This document shows positions 17,817 to 28,657 of a DNA stretch of 64,000 nucleotides, piece by piece. The stretch is from Morella rubra. Its lineage: Eukaryota > Streptophyta > Magnoliopsida > Fagales > Myricaceae. Positions within the stretch are counted from its first letter, which is position 1, and every line of letters starts with the position of its first letter. Below the pieces are notes generated by a model. It was not told where the DNA came from. It worked only from the letters and a program-made list of their open reading frames with translations, and made no database searches. The stretch is from NCBI GenBank assembly GCA_003952965.2, contig CM025850.1:35053170-35117169 (forward strand), written 5' to 3'. A program made the translations under genes and the position numbers.

Positions 17817-18617
17817 TTAACCTAATTATTAAAAAATAGTTTTTAGCCTAACAAATGACTTAATTATTAAAATTAATTTACTTATAATATCATATTAATA
17901 CATACCTCATACTGATGAATTATAATCATGTGTTAAATAAGCGTTATGTCACTAGTTTCTAACATCTTAATACCTTACTCATACTAACACAAACAAAATG
18001 CATCTATGTTGCAACATGTATAACTTATAATGCTTTCTTAAAAATTAATGATATGTACTTGATATGTTTTTATGTAATCTAAATACATCCTAACATACTT
18101 TGTTAATATATATTTCTATATTTCTATATTTCTAATCATTTAAACTCACATTATTTAAAAAAATGAGGGTTAGATGAAAAACTAATGTAGCGATCGATCG
18201 GTGTATATAACGATCGATCGGTTAGTGCACCCAAACGACGACGGATAACACCGATGGATCGGTGTGCATTTAGCGATCGATCGGTGTATTTAATTGCAAA
18301 ACAGAAAAATAAAAAATGATTTCTTGTTAAATTCTTATATTACTTATTTGATAAACCACTTATTTCGTTATTTTTGCCGACCAAAGGGTATATTGGTCAT
18401 TTTACTTATATAAGTGTCGAGAAAGAAATACAAATAGAAAAACACGTAAACTGTAATCAAAGTTTCTTCTGCATATCCACAGATAAACAGAAAATGTCTC
18501 AAATACGTAAATAAAAAAACCAAATCCAAATAAACACAAATGTCTCAAACAGATAAATAAAACCATAAATCAAAATGTATGTCCCAAATAGATATAAAAA
18601 AATAACATAAAAATTCA
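17817..18617. other. AT-rich CACTA interior with three isolated CGATCGATCGGT motifs
   Basis: No coding region seen. Three motif copies stand at about 18191, 18211 and 18273, all reading CGATCGATCGGT or close to it. The rest is AT-rich. TATTTCTA repeats three times at about 18110-18133. Confidence 0.6.
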
Positions 18618-19863
18618 TCAACGTCGAACAGCATCACGGAAAGTGGCCACGTCATCAGGAATATCTCCGGGAATCCTCTGTGGATCTGCCTCCGTCTTGA
18701 AATCATCCAGAGTCTTTTTAATTTCTTCCAGCTGCTCGTTGACGTCCGCCATATGAGCCACGACCGACTTGTTGCGCAGCATTGTCACAGTGCACTCCCC
18801 ATCGAAGGCGGTCCGGAGCTCCTTCAGCTGCTCCTCTAATGACTGCATCTGCCTCTCAACAGGCTGTAGAGTGGCCTTCACAGTCGCGCTGACACGGCTG
18901 TCGAGGTCCGCAAATAGCTAGGCCACCCATGGAGGGGCACTGCAGGTGCTCCCGTCTCCATAGGTGCCTCTGACGCTGATGTCGAAGGCCGTGATGCCTC
19001 CTCTGCGGCCGCCGCTGCTCTACGAGCGAACCGTCGAGTCAATGCCCCCTCCTGCCCCGGCTCCTGGACAGAGTGAACTTGTTCAGCGCACTCTTAACCT
19101 CCTTACGTGTATCCGAGGCAGCGATCACGACTCCCCGAGAAATGAGGAACTGAGTCAGAAACACGCCGTATGGGAGGCTATATTCCTTAATTCCCCAAGC
19201 CTCATCCATAATCAGCTCGAACATGTACAGGGAAAATCTATCCGCGTCTGCTGACCCAGTAAGAGCATGCACTGAGCTCTCGTGAACGGCACTCGGTGGA
19301 ATGAGTTCTGCCATCGACGTTCGGCGTCCAGATAAGGTGCAAAATCCGCCAAAACTCACTGAACTCACTCTGCTTGATTATGCTGCCCACCACTGCAGAG
19401 GTCTTCCCAGTCATCAGCGTCCACAAATCCTGCTCTGATGTCCTCTGTTCATCCGTCAGGGGTACCGGGAAACAGGGGCTCTCGGGCCGGGGGCAGTTTA
19501 AGAAATCGGCAATGACGTCTGCCGAGAATAAGAACTGCACGCCTCGCACCTCTAGCTGCACCTCAGGTGCTCTATCTACCGAGACGAGTGCACAGAAGAA
19601 ATCTTGCACAACTGCGTCCACAAAACAGTCCACGAGAGCTGATGAAGAAATCCCTGGTACTCGAAGAGCTGGTAGAGGGAGTGCTCCTCGTACAATAACT
19701 GGTCAAAATCAGAGAGCGTCACAGGACGCTCTTTGGCCACTGGCCGCCCCCTCAGGTACTCCATTCGCCTCTCCAAGGTCATCATTGGATCAGCGACTTC
19801 TTGCTCTTGGGACGACGATCCCGTCCCGGTTCTCGTTGTGCGTGCACGCTTAACTCCTGACAT
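18618..19863 (-). CDS. Putative plant transposon protein (Transposase_32-like) with C-terminal coiled coil, frame broken
   Basis: Starts at MSGVKRARTTRTG (19863) with a basic, serine-rich head. The following part (19633-19240) has VQLEVRGVQFLFSADVIADF followed by LNCPRPESPCFP, the 'RG(K)xVxFSxxxIxxFL' start of the domain Pfam calls putative plant transposon protein (PF20167, recalled from memory). The later part (19250-19100) has LYMFELIMDEAWGIKEYSLP and FLTQFLISRGVVI, fitting the second half. The 3' part (18881-18618) is a coiled coil, QMQSLEEQLKELRTAF through NEQLEEIKKTLDDF. Reading frame changes occur near 19630 and 19340 and between 19039 and 18881, so it is broken as assembled. It lies within the CACTA element between two clusters of the CGATCGATCG motif. 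It may be captured cargo, a normal third gene of this subfamily, or the core of a nested element. Family call moderate, function unknown. Confidence 0.55.
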
Positions 19864-19982
19864 TTTATGTATACTGCAAAAGTTGTATATAAATATGTGT
19901 TAATAAGCAATCACAATAACGTATTACTTTAAAAAAAAAGTAATCACAATCACGTAATTATTAATGAAGTTGAAACAAAAAG

Positions 19983-20410
19983 CGATCCATCGCCATCCAA
20001 AGCGATCGATCACTAAATGTACCGATCGATCGATCGATCGGTACGATTATAAAATACGATCGATCGTTAGTAATTAATCTGAAATGGCGATCGATCAATC
20101 AATTTGACCGATCGAACGCTATTGGTAAAACGACGCGTTTCAGTGCACAGACGATCGATCGTCCATGCAACCAAACGCACAGTATCACTAAGGGATCGAT
20201 CGCCACAAATACGATCGATCGCCATTTAATCAAAACGCTACGCTTCACATTGTAGCTTACCAGATCGATCGCTTAGGTGTAAACGATCGATCGGTCCCGA
20301 ATTGAAACGCACAGTTTCGAGGAGACGATCGATCGCTCACTAAAGCATCAATCGCTCCGTACCAAATTCAGCGATCGATTGGTGAATTTAACCGGTCGAT
20401 CATTGGACCT
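19983..20410. repeat. Right subterminal array of CGATCGATCG motifs
   Basis: Motifs start at about 19983, 20003, 20023 (extended to a run of five GATC steps), 20057, 20088, 20109, 20152, 20193, 20212, 20262, 20284, 20324, 20372 and 20393. Spacings are mostly near 20-22 bp or twice that (41-43 bp). Between copies the phrase AAACGC.CAG/AACGCTACG recurs, suggesting a composite repeat. This mirrors the left array and supports this side being the other end of the CACTA element. Confidence 0.75.
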
Positions 20411-20636
20411 AGCACTTACCAAGTGATTGATCGCCTCTGGAGGACGGTTTTCAAATCCTTTTTCACAAATGTCAAATCCTGCATATAGTCAAATCCTTTT
20501 TCACAAATGTCAACATTCGTTGTTCCTGCATGTATGTCGGTAGATCTGTCTTTAGACGATGTCAGGTTAATCTAGAAAAACACGTGAAGGACATGGGTAG
20601 CTAACCCAATAATTGATTACCGTGTACAGAAGAAGC

Positions 20637-21636
20637 NNNNNNNNNNNNNNNNNNNNNNNNNNNNNNNNNNNNNNNNNNNNNNNNNNNNNNNNNNNNNNNN
20701 NNNNNNNNNNNNNNNNNNNNNNNNNNNNNNNNNNNNNNNNNNNNNNNNNNNNNNNNNNNNNNNNNNNNNNNNNNNNNNNNNNNNNNNNNNNNNNNNNNNN
20801 NNNNNNNNNNNNNNNNNNNNNNNNNNNNNNNNNNNNNNNNNNNNNNNNNNNNNNNNNNNNNNNNNNNNNNNNNNNNNNNNNNNNNNNNNNNNNNNNNNNN
20901 NNNNNNNNNNNNNNNNNNNNNNNNNNNNNNNNNNNNNNNNNNNNNNNNNNNNNNNNNNNNNNNNNNNNNNNNNNNNNNNNNNNNNNNNNNNNNNNNNNNN
21001 NNNNNNNNNNNNNNNNNNNNNNNNNNNNNNNNNNNNNNNNNNNNNNNNNNNNNNNNNNNNNNNNNNNNNNNNNNNNNNNNNNNNNNNNNNNNNNNNNNNN
21101 NNNNNNNNNNNNNNNNNNNNNNNNNNNNNNNNNNNNNNNNNNNNNNNNNNNNNNNNNNNNNNNNNNNNNNNNNNNNNNNNNNNNNNNNNNNNNNNNNNNN
21201 NNNNNNNNNNNNNNNNNNNNNNNNNNNNNNNNNNNNNNNNNNNNNNNNNNNNNNNNNNNNNNNNNNNNNNNNNNNNNNNNNNNNNNNNNNNNNNNNNNNN
21301 NNNNNNNNNNNNNNNNNNNNNNNNNNNNNNNNNNNNNNNNNNNNNNNNNNNNNNNNNNNNNNNNNNNNNNNNNNNNNNNNNNNNNNNNNNNNNNNNNNNN
21401 NNNNNNNNNNNNNNNNNNNNNNNNNNNNNNNNNNNNNNNNNNNNNNNNNNNNNNNNNNNNNNNNNNNNNNNNNNNNNNNNNNNNNNNNNNNNNNNNNNNN
21501 NNNNNNNNNNNNNNNNNNNNNNNNNNNNNNNNNNNNNNNNNNNNNNNNNNNNNNNNNNNNNNNNNNNNNNNNNNNNNNNNNNNNNNNNNNNNNNNNNNNN
21601 NNNNNNNNNNNNNNNNNNNNNNNNNNNNNNNNNNNN
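20637..21636. other. Assembly gap (1000 N)
   Basis: Exactly 1000 N, which usually means a scaffolding gap of arbitrary size. It probably hides the right terminus of the CACTA element. The long open frames spanning it are artefacts of N. Confidence 0.99.
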
Positions 21637-24049
21637 CGATGATCATACCATCGTTGTAGCCCACATTCGTGTTAAAAAAATATAAGTGCAAAGATGACCC
21701 AACAATTAAAGCAATTGTGTATTTAACTGTACAAGACACATTATCAGCCTGACAGTGTCGACAAATTGGTTCAATTTCTCGCTCGAATGATAAACATAGT
21801 CACAATAAGAAATGACATCTCGGGATGAAATAAAGGTGAATGTGTGGAAGAGTGTTCGACACATTTAAGTATTAATCATGGCGAGGAGTGTTTCTATAAC
21901 ATAACAATCTCAAAAACTCTTCAATCGAATTTGATCAAAAAAACTCACAGTTAGTTAAATAAAATCAACCAGAATTAGCTGACAAATATTGTGTGTTCAC
22001 TAATTGAATAGTGTTGACACCAAGGTTTTTAAAACATGGAAGTGAGCATGAATCTTTTATAATAGAATTAACTTACAAAACAGAATATTTAAAAAATCTT
22101 AAAGAACACATGAAGTAATAAAGAAAAAGAATTCAAAACAATTTATTCAAAGACATGTTCAAAGTAATCAATACACAATTTAAGAGAAAGAACACAGTAG
22201 ATTTATTATCGAGTACAATTACAAAAAATAAAGGAATCCATACATACATTCCTAAATCTCTTGTAATCAATATCTCGAAGTAAAACATAAATTTTATAAC
22301 CAGCTACAATTAAGGAGTGACTTTACGGTTATTTAAAAGGTAAAGAGTCGCGAGCGAGGAGGGGAAGAAATTAGAGGGAGATTCTGAGTAAATAAAATGT
22401 CTCCGCCCTAATAATTGAATGGCAAGAATAGTAAGCGATCATTATTCATTTAAAACAGATCCTTATATTGAAGAATGACGAAGAATATGCCTAAGCTTAA
22501 AGATCAATTATGAGGTAATTTGGACGCAAAACTTAGCTTCAAGGAAACTAAAATATGTCTTCCTTTCCCATCTACTTAAGTTAAGACTACTTAATCATGA
22601 AGTAAATCCATAACGGAGTCTAAAACTGAAAATGAAAGAGAATTGGCAATAACGAGTAAATATTTATCTGTCGCAAATATGAAATTGACTATATATTAAG
22701 ATTTTCCTATGAGAAGAGTATTCAGAAGCAGAATAATTCAAAACAACTTAGATGTTTGATACAAAGTAATTGTATTGAAAGTAATAACATTAAGCATGTT
22801 GAATTGGAGTTTTTAACGAGTTTTAAGATTTATCGCTCAACTAAGGAGTGTTGTCACTATGTGATTAATATAGGAAGATTAAGAATGATTGAGAGAATTT
22901 GTGAAAAAGATTGAAAATTCTATAAATCGGACCATAAGTTGTATAATCAGATAACCATACAGAATACAATGTTGCATCAAATTCAATTGTGCCCACGGCA
23001 ATATATCAGTCTTTCAACGCATAAGTTTGATAAAAAAATAGAGCATACAGGGAGTTTTCTGTTTTACTACAGTTAGAACATCACAAAAGATGCAAGAGCT
23101 AGTGAGAGATGAGGAGATTAAGTCGAAAGAAGATCTTGGCACTGCACCACTTAGTATACTCGTACTCCCTACTAAATCATTATTACAAACCAGAGAGAGT
23201 AGCATTCCAAAATTCTACAGTCTATATACTTGTAATAAGATAATTACCGTATAAATGTATTACATAGATACATTGTCAAATTGCAAATTAATCTTAAAGA
23301 GTATGAATAATAAATCAAAGAAAGAACATAAACTCTAGATATTTGCTAAGAATGTACATTAATGGCAAATAATAAATCGACAATATTTCATTTGTTGAAA
23401 CAAACAAATAATATTCGTTTTTAGGTAGCAGCACAAAGGAGAAGTGAGTAATATCCTTTTGTGGGTGACTTTCAAAATTGATTCTGTTATACTCCTAGCG
23501 CAACAAGACCAAACATCGAAAACAGGATAAAAGATCCTCAAGAGACTGAAACAAAAGTCTACAAATTAATGTCCGGGGTCTACTAGCAGTTAAGAGATAA
23601 GAGTCAGCAAAGCAGGAGCCAAGATGAATACTCTATATTGTTACTTCTCGGGTAGATTGTAATAGGAGATGCCGATTGGACCTCACCACAATCTTTATAT
23701 AGTTACCCGGATATTGTCCCACATATGTTGCAGATATAATAAGATGGCCCAGGGCTTTATTTCAATATTAGAATAAAAAGAAAAGCGTTTTTAGCGTGGG
23801 GCATGGGGAGAATCAGAATGGACTCAATCAGGTGAGTGCTCATAGGTTTGATTTTCCATGCAAAAAATAGATCAGCATGCTGAGATAGAGAAGTTGCAAT
23901 CTTATCTTTGGCCTGCTCATGGCATTTTAAGGACACTTGCAATTTGATGGAATGAAGATGTGCCCTATACACTCAAGCTTTTTTTTGTTCGTACGATTTT
24001 GAAGACATACAGTTTGAGATTAATTGAAGGAATTTCAAGTATTTAGCTT
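21637..24049. other. Unrecognised AT-rich DNA after the gap
   Basis: I find no gene, terminal repeat or tandem array here. Short open frames have no family motifs. The end of this block grades into decayed copia sequence, so it may be older retroelement DNA too diverged to recognise by eye. Confidence 0.4.
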
Positions 24050-24870
24050 ATTGTTCTCACTCAATGAAGAAACTATCTATTATGCATCTCTTGAGATAAT
24101 CGAGCCTTGTTATTTTCAAAAGATCTGATTGTTATTCATGAGAAGAATGTTTGAAAAGGTAGAAAAATTTTTCGTCTTAAGAACATAAGGAGTGTCAGAT
24201 TTAGTAGTAGAGTAACTAGATCTTCAAAAAAATGAAGTCCATAATACATCATTTCCACTCACTTAATAGTTTGAGATGATCTTGCAAAGCTACATATTAA
24301 GAGCAAAGTGCAATTAATGATAGCATTATCTCTTTTGACAAAGTGGAAAAGTAATGTTCGTTTTAAATTGTTTGAAAAGGTTATCAATATCTTCTTGAAA
24401 GTGTGTTACAACTCGGTGGTACCTTCTGAGATTACAAACCAATTGATTTCTTGCCAAAAGTGTTTACGTCAAGGAAAAAAAGGTTAAGAAACTTTGACAT
24501 TCTTCTTGGTTCTCAAAAGGTGTTGTTTCAACAAAAGTGGAATTGGCTATAAATCAAGTGGATATCAAAAATTATATTCTGACTTTTTCAATTATATTTT
24601 ACATTCGCCAATTCCCAGCCATTCTTATGGGTGTAATTCTTTTGTGGTAATAGCTCGTAGGAGTACCCAATTCTTCATAAACATTGTCGCACCTAGAAAA
24701 GACTTCTTGTTCCACTCATGGGATAAAAATTGTAATGGATTCCATAATAAAGATAAGATTATAACAAGAGTTGAGAAAGATTTTCATCTATTATCATATG
24801 ATTTATTGCGAGTCGAATTTAGTCAATGGACCCAAAACAGCGTTCCTAGCGCATATCACACTAATGTACC
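24050..24870 (+). mobile_element. Decayed Ty1/copia gag fragment (SIRE/Maximus type), fossil
   Basis: This plus-strand fossil matches the gag region of the copia fragment at 27.8-28.4 kb, which lies on the other strand. The strongest match is about 24505-24585 (GYKSSGYQKLYSD in both). Weaker matches extend to both sides, including the stretch that in the other copy holds the second CCHC knuckle and the end of gag. It is heavily decayed with many breaks; no LTR, protease or polymerase part is recognisable. It is older than, or has evolved faster than, its neighbour. Confidence 0.6.
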
Positions 24871-26759
24871 ACAATAGAGGTATTTGCCAAGGTATCTAAT
24901 GAAAAAGTTGGCACTTAGTCCTCTTAAGCGATCCTCAGGAATTTGTTGAAAAAGTCTTAAAATCTTTATAACACGCAGGTTAAAGCAATGGAATGAAAGT
25001 TGGACTGTATGGATTCTCAGCACCTAAATACACGCGGACAAAGACGTTGAACAGTGTTTAAGACAACAATCGCTGTTTTCAGTTCTTAGGAAATATCATA
25101 TGCTCCTCTCTATATGCTTCATGTTTTTGGTAACGACTTGGTGAATGGAAGAACGTGACATAAAATCTTACTGTTCGTTTGTTCGTCACTATACAAACAC
25201 CCAGATTCATACCAATTTTGTTTGTCTACGATAAACCACTTACATATATTCTGTCGTCCACAAAATAATGCAATGAATGTCTTTTTGCAAGCCTAAGGGA
25301 TATAAATCTTTCTCTTGGGGTCTACGGAACAACATTTAAGTGCTCATTATGCTGTGCGACCAAGGTGTTGGTACTCAACGAAAGGTATTAATGTTTTTTG
25401 TTTATTCTATTTCTTATCTGTGCTCCTGATTGAAAGACTATTGATGGACTCCCAAAAGAAATTCATAGCTACTTTCGTGTTATATGTGCACCTCCATCAA
25501 GATATAGTAGAAAAGTTTCTGATAAGAGCTCACTAGTGAGTTTCGAGATAAGTGATTCATATTAGGAGGGGTCCCTAACGCCTCATAATTTATTAGAATT
25601 GATACAGAGATGGTTTTTTCTGCTCTAAAAGTGAGTAATACGGACAGAGTTTCTGTGATGCCCCTTTTTCGAGCAATATTCGGAGCTATGCTATGCAGCA
25701 TGGACCTTGATTTATTTATAAACCCTATGCTCAGATTATCGTAATGATCTTGTTGAATCGGGTGAGGTGATGCCATCTATATCGTCTTCATACGTTTTTA
25801 TTAGAATACACGAGAGACTTTGGGTAATATTCAAAATTATCATTTTTGTGTTGCGAGAGCTCCTATTCTAAATTGGGAGCGATCAATGCAAAGCCATAAT
25901 ATATGCTCTCTTTTTACAACACCTAATAAGAAGACTATTCTGTCGCTCTCTGTCATGGTTCTCAGACTCGCGCTCAAAGCTTATCACATGACTCTCATAA
26001 ACAATGGTAATCCTTTTATTATGGTCTACCATAACTTTTGCTTACCATATGAGGTTATGAATTAGATTCTAGTGCAACAAAAATTATAGGCCTTATGTTT
26101 TGTTGATAACTGATTCATGATTCCTCTCAGATAAACGTAAATGTTCACTTTTATGATTTAAAAACATCGATCTATTTCACAGCTCTGTTTATGACATAAG
26201 AGTAAGCCGTGTTCTTAGTGCTTATTAACACAAGACTTAGCAAGAGAATATACCTAATATAAAAACGCCGGTTTTTGTCTTATATTTGCTCTATAGCAAA
26301 CCATATTAGGCCAAGGTGATGATCTTGGTATTAATGTGAATGTTTGGAGAGCACAAAAATCTACTCTCTTCACCTTTATGGAAACTCTTTGTAAATGGCA
26401 GTGAAAATAATCAGTAATGATAATCCCGAGGTAGAGTCTTTCTCTCCGGCTCTATGGATATCACATAAGCTCCTCCATACATCAGACGGAATAATTTCGT
26501 TGAGTGATAGAGATAGGAGGGAAAAAGGATCTTGAAGACAACTGAGCACTTGACACCATGTTCAGACTTTGTGAATATCAATACATGCACTAACTGATTA
26601 TATTCTGGTGCTGGTGACAGTCTAGTCTACACACATGGCTTGTTCTAGCCCAGGAAATATTATCGTTAATGATAGCGGGCTAATTGTGTCTTATGTTTTC
26701 GACAAATATAGCAAGGGCCATTCGAGAAACCCCTTATGAAGGCTTATGGCGATATGAGC
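24871..26759. other. Unrecognised DNA between two copia fossils
   Basis: No convincing gene or element is visible. It may include further decayed retroelement sequence. Short open frames up to about 98 codons have no family signature. Confidence 0.4.
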
Positions 26760-28657
26760 TTAGATAAACCGCCATTCTTCAATTGGGTTATTTTCACCTA
26801 CTTCTAATATATTTTGCTCCTCTACAACACCATTGTTTGAGACAAAAACAAAAAAAAGTTCTAGAGCCGAGAAGTTATGGTTTATACCATTTTCTCCACA
26901 AAACATTTCAAAGGAGGAATTTTCAAATTCTTTACCATGATCACTCATTATGCTAGAAATAGCAAAACCTTTTTCATTTTGGATTCTCTTGCTAAGTTTT
27001 TCAAAAGCATGAAAGGCTTCATCTTTATGAGCTAGGAATAGAACCCATGTGAATCTACTGAAGTCATCAACAACAACAAAGCCATAACGTTTGCCACCCA
27101 AACTCAATGTTCGGGTTGGACCAAATAAGTCCATGTGTAGGAGTTGGAGCGGTCTAGAAGTGGACACAATATTTTTGGGTTTAAAAGATATTTTGGTTTG
27201 TTTGCCCTTTTGACATGCTGCACAAATTTTATCCTTTTCAAAAGTGAGATTAGGCAAACCCGAAACAAGATTTCGTTTGGCAAGTTTAGAAATCAGGTCC
27301 ATGCTTGCATGAGCAAGCCTCCTATGCCACAACCAACTGTCTTTATCATTTAGAGCAGAAAAACATTTTATATTTTCTGAGGAGATGCTCTCTAAATGAA
27401 CAATGTACACATTTTCAAATCTATGTCCAACAAACAAGACTTTCTTGCTTTCAATATTTTCAACAAGGCACATTGATGATTCAAAAATGACTCGGTTTCC
27501 CTTGTCACACAATTGACTAATGCTCAGGAGATTATGCTTTAGGCCTTTGACAAGAAGAACATTTTCAATTGTAGGATTATGATACGTACCAATGCTTCCA
27601 AAGCCAAGTATTTTTCCTTTTCCATTATCACCAAATGTGATTGAGCCTTTATCCTTAAGACAAAAGGAGTTTAACCAACTTTTGTCTCCGGTCATGTGCT
27701 TGGAACATCCACTATCAAGTACCCAATGTTCCTTGATGTCCTTGGACTCCAAGCATTCCTGCAAAAAATCAGTTGTTGGTCTTTGGAACCCAAACCTTTT
27801 TGGGTCCATTGATATTAGATGATACAAATCCCTTTATCTTATCTTTTTGAATCCATACAAATTTTATCCCATGAGTGGATCCTTTTCTAGTTGGACAAGT
27901 GTGTGAGATGTGTCCATGCTTTCCACAAAAATTACACATATAGAAAGGTGTTGATGACTTAATAATTATATCAGAATATAACTTTTGATATCCACTTGAT
28001 TTATAGCCAATTCCGCTTTTGTTGAAACAACATTTTTGTGAACCAAGGAGAATATCAAGGTTCTTCTTTCCTTGAGTAAATCTTGCAAGATCATTTGTAA
28101 GAGAGTCAACTTTCACTTTCAAGGAGTCATTTTCAACAATTAAAACACTTGACTCACTTTGCAAAGTTTTCTCATTTTCCTTTGTTGTCCTTGCAAGATC
28201 ATCTCTAAGAGAAATGATTTGACTTTTTAAAGTATCATTCTCTTTAGCAATACTTTCAACATTCTTTTTAAGACAACAATCTTTTGAAAATATTCTTTTC
28301 AACTCAACATGTTGTTCATCAAAAGCATCTTGTAATTCCTCAAAAGTAAATGAGTAAGTCGAAGAATTTTGTACCTCATCTTCGTTGTCCTTTGCCATGA
28401 GGCAAAGATTTGCAACTTCTTCATCGCTCTCACTATTACTTTCATCGGATTCTCCCCATGCCGCTAAAAACGCTTTCTTTTTATCTTTGAAACCCTTGGC
28501 CTTCTTGTGTGTCTCAACATTTGGGCATTCCGACTTTATGTGGCCGGCTTCTTGCATCCGAAGCAAATAATTTCATTCTTTTTGCTGCTATCCCCTTTGT
28601 AATTTGTTTTTCTTGAGGATCTTTTATCCCCTTGTTTCTTGCGGAAGAACTTCTTGA
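26760..28657 (-). mobile_element. Truncated Ty1/copia internal fragment (SIRE/Maximus lineage), fossil
   Basis: Parts in order on the minus strand: a gag piece with a zinc-knuckle region, a long coiled-coil stretch and a second CCHC knuckle (CNFCGKHGHISHTC); a protease piece with the DSG site (VLDSGCSKHMTG); the GAG-pre-integrase zinc domain (WHRRLAHAS ... CAACQKGK); and the first part of the integrase core (MDLFGP, VVVDDFSRFTW, SDHGKEF). Reverse transcriptase, RNase H and both LTRs are absent, so it is truncated at both sides. It has a few internal breaks and is clearly dead. The gag side abuts the satellite array directly. The two-knuckle gag with coiled coil suggests the SIRE/Maximus lineage. 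Confidence 0.88.

Larger units (their letters stand above)
9777..20636 (-). mobile_element. CACTA (En/Spm) DNA transposon, left end seen, right end in the gap
   Basis: The left terminus is CACTACAAAAAAATTGAC at 9777, the canonical CACTA end. Just inside are repeated TTTAGTGAC/GTCACTAAA motifs, then dense CGATCGATCG-type subterminal repeats. The interior carries a TNPA-like gene (10819-12411) and a TNP2/TNPD-like transposase (12782-16258), both transcribed leftward, so the 5' end of the element is on the right. A third gene (18618-19863) and further motif clusters follow. No matching TTTTTGTAGTG end is visible before the N run at 20637, so the right terminus and the 3-bp target duplication cannot be checked. 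At about 10.9 kb or more it has the size of an autonomous element, but all its genes carry frame breaks in this assembly. Two nested elements cannot be excluded. Confidence 0.88.

Noticed and set aside
20567-21739. Open frames of 348 and 390 codons
   Set aside because: They consist almost entirely of N translated as X; they are artefacts of the gap.
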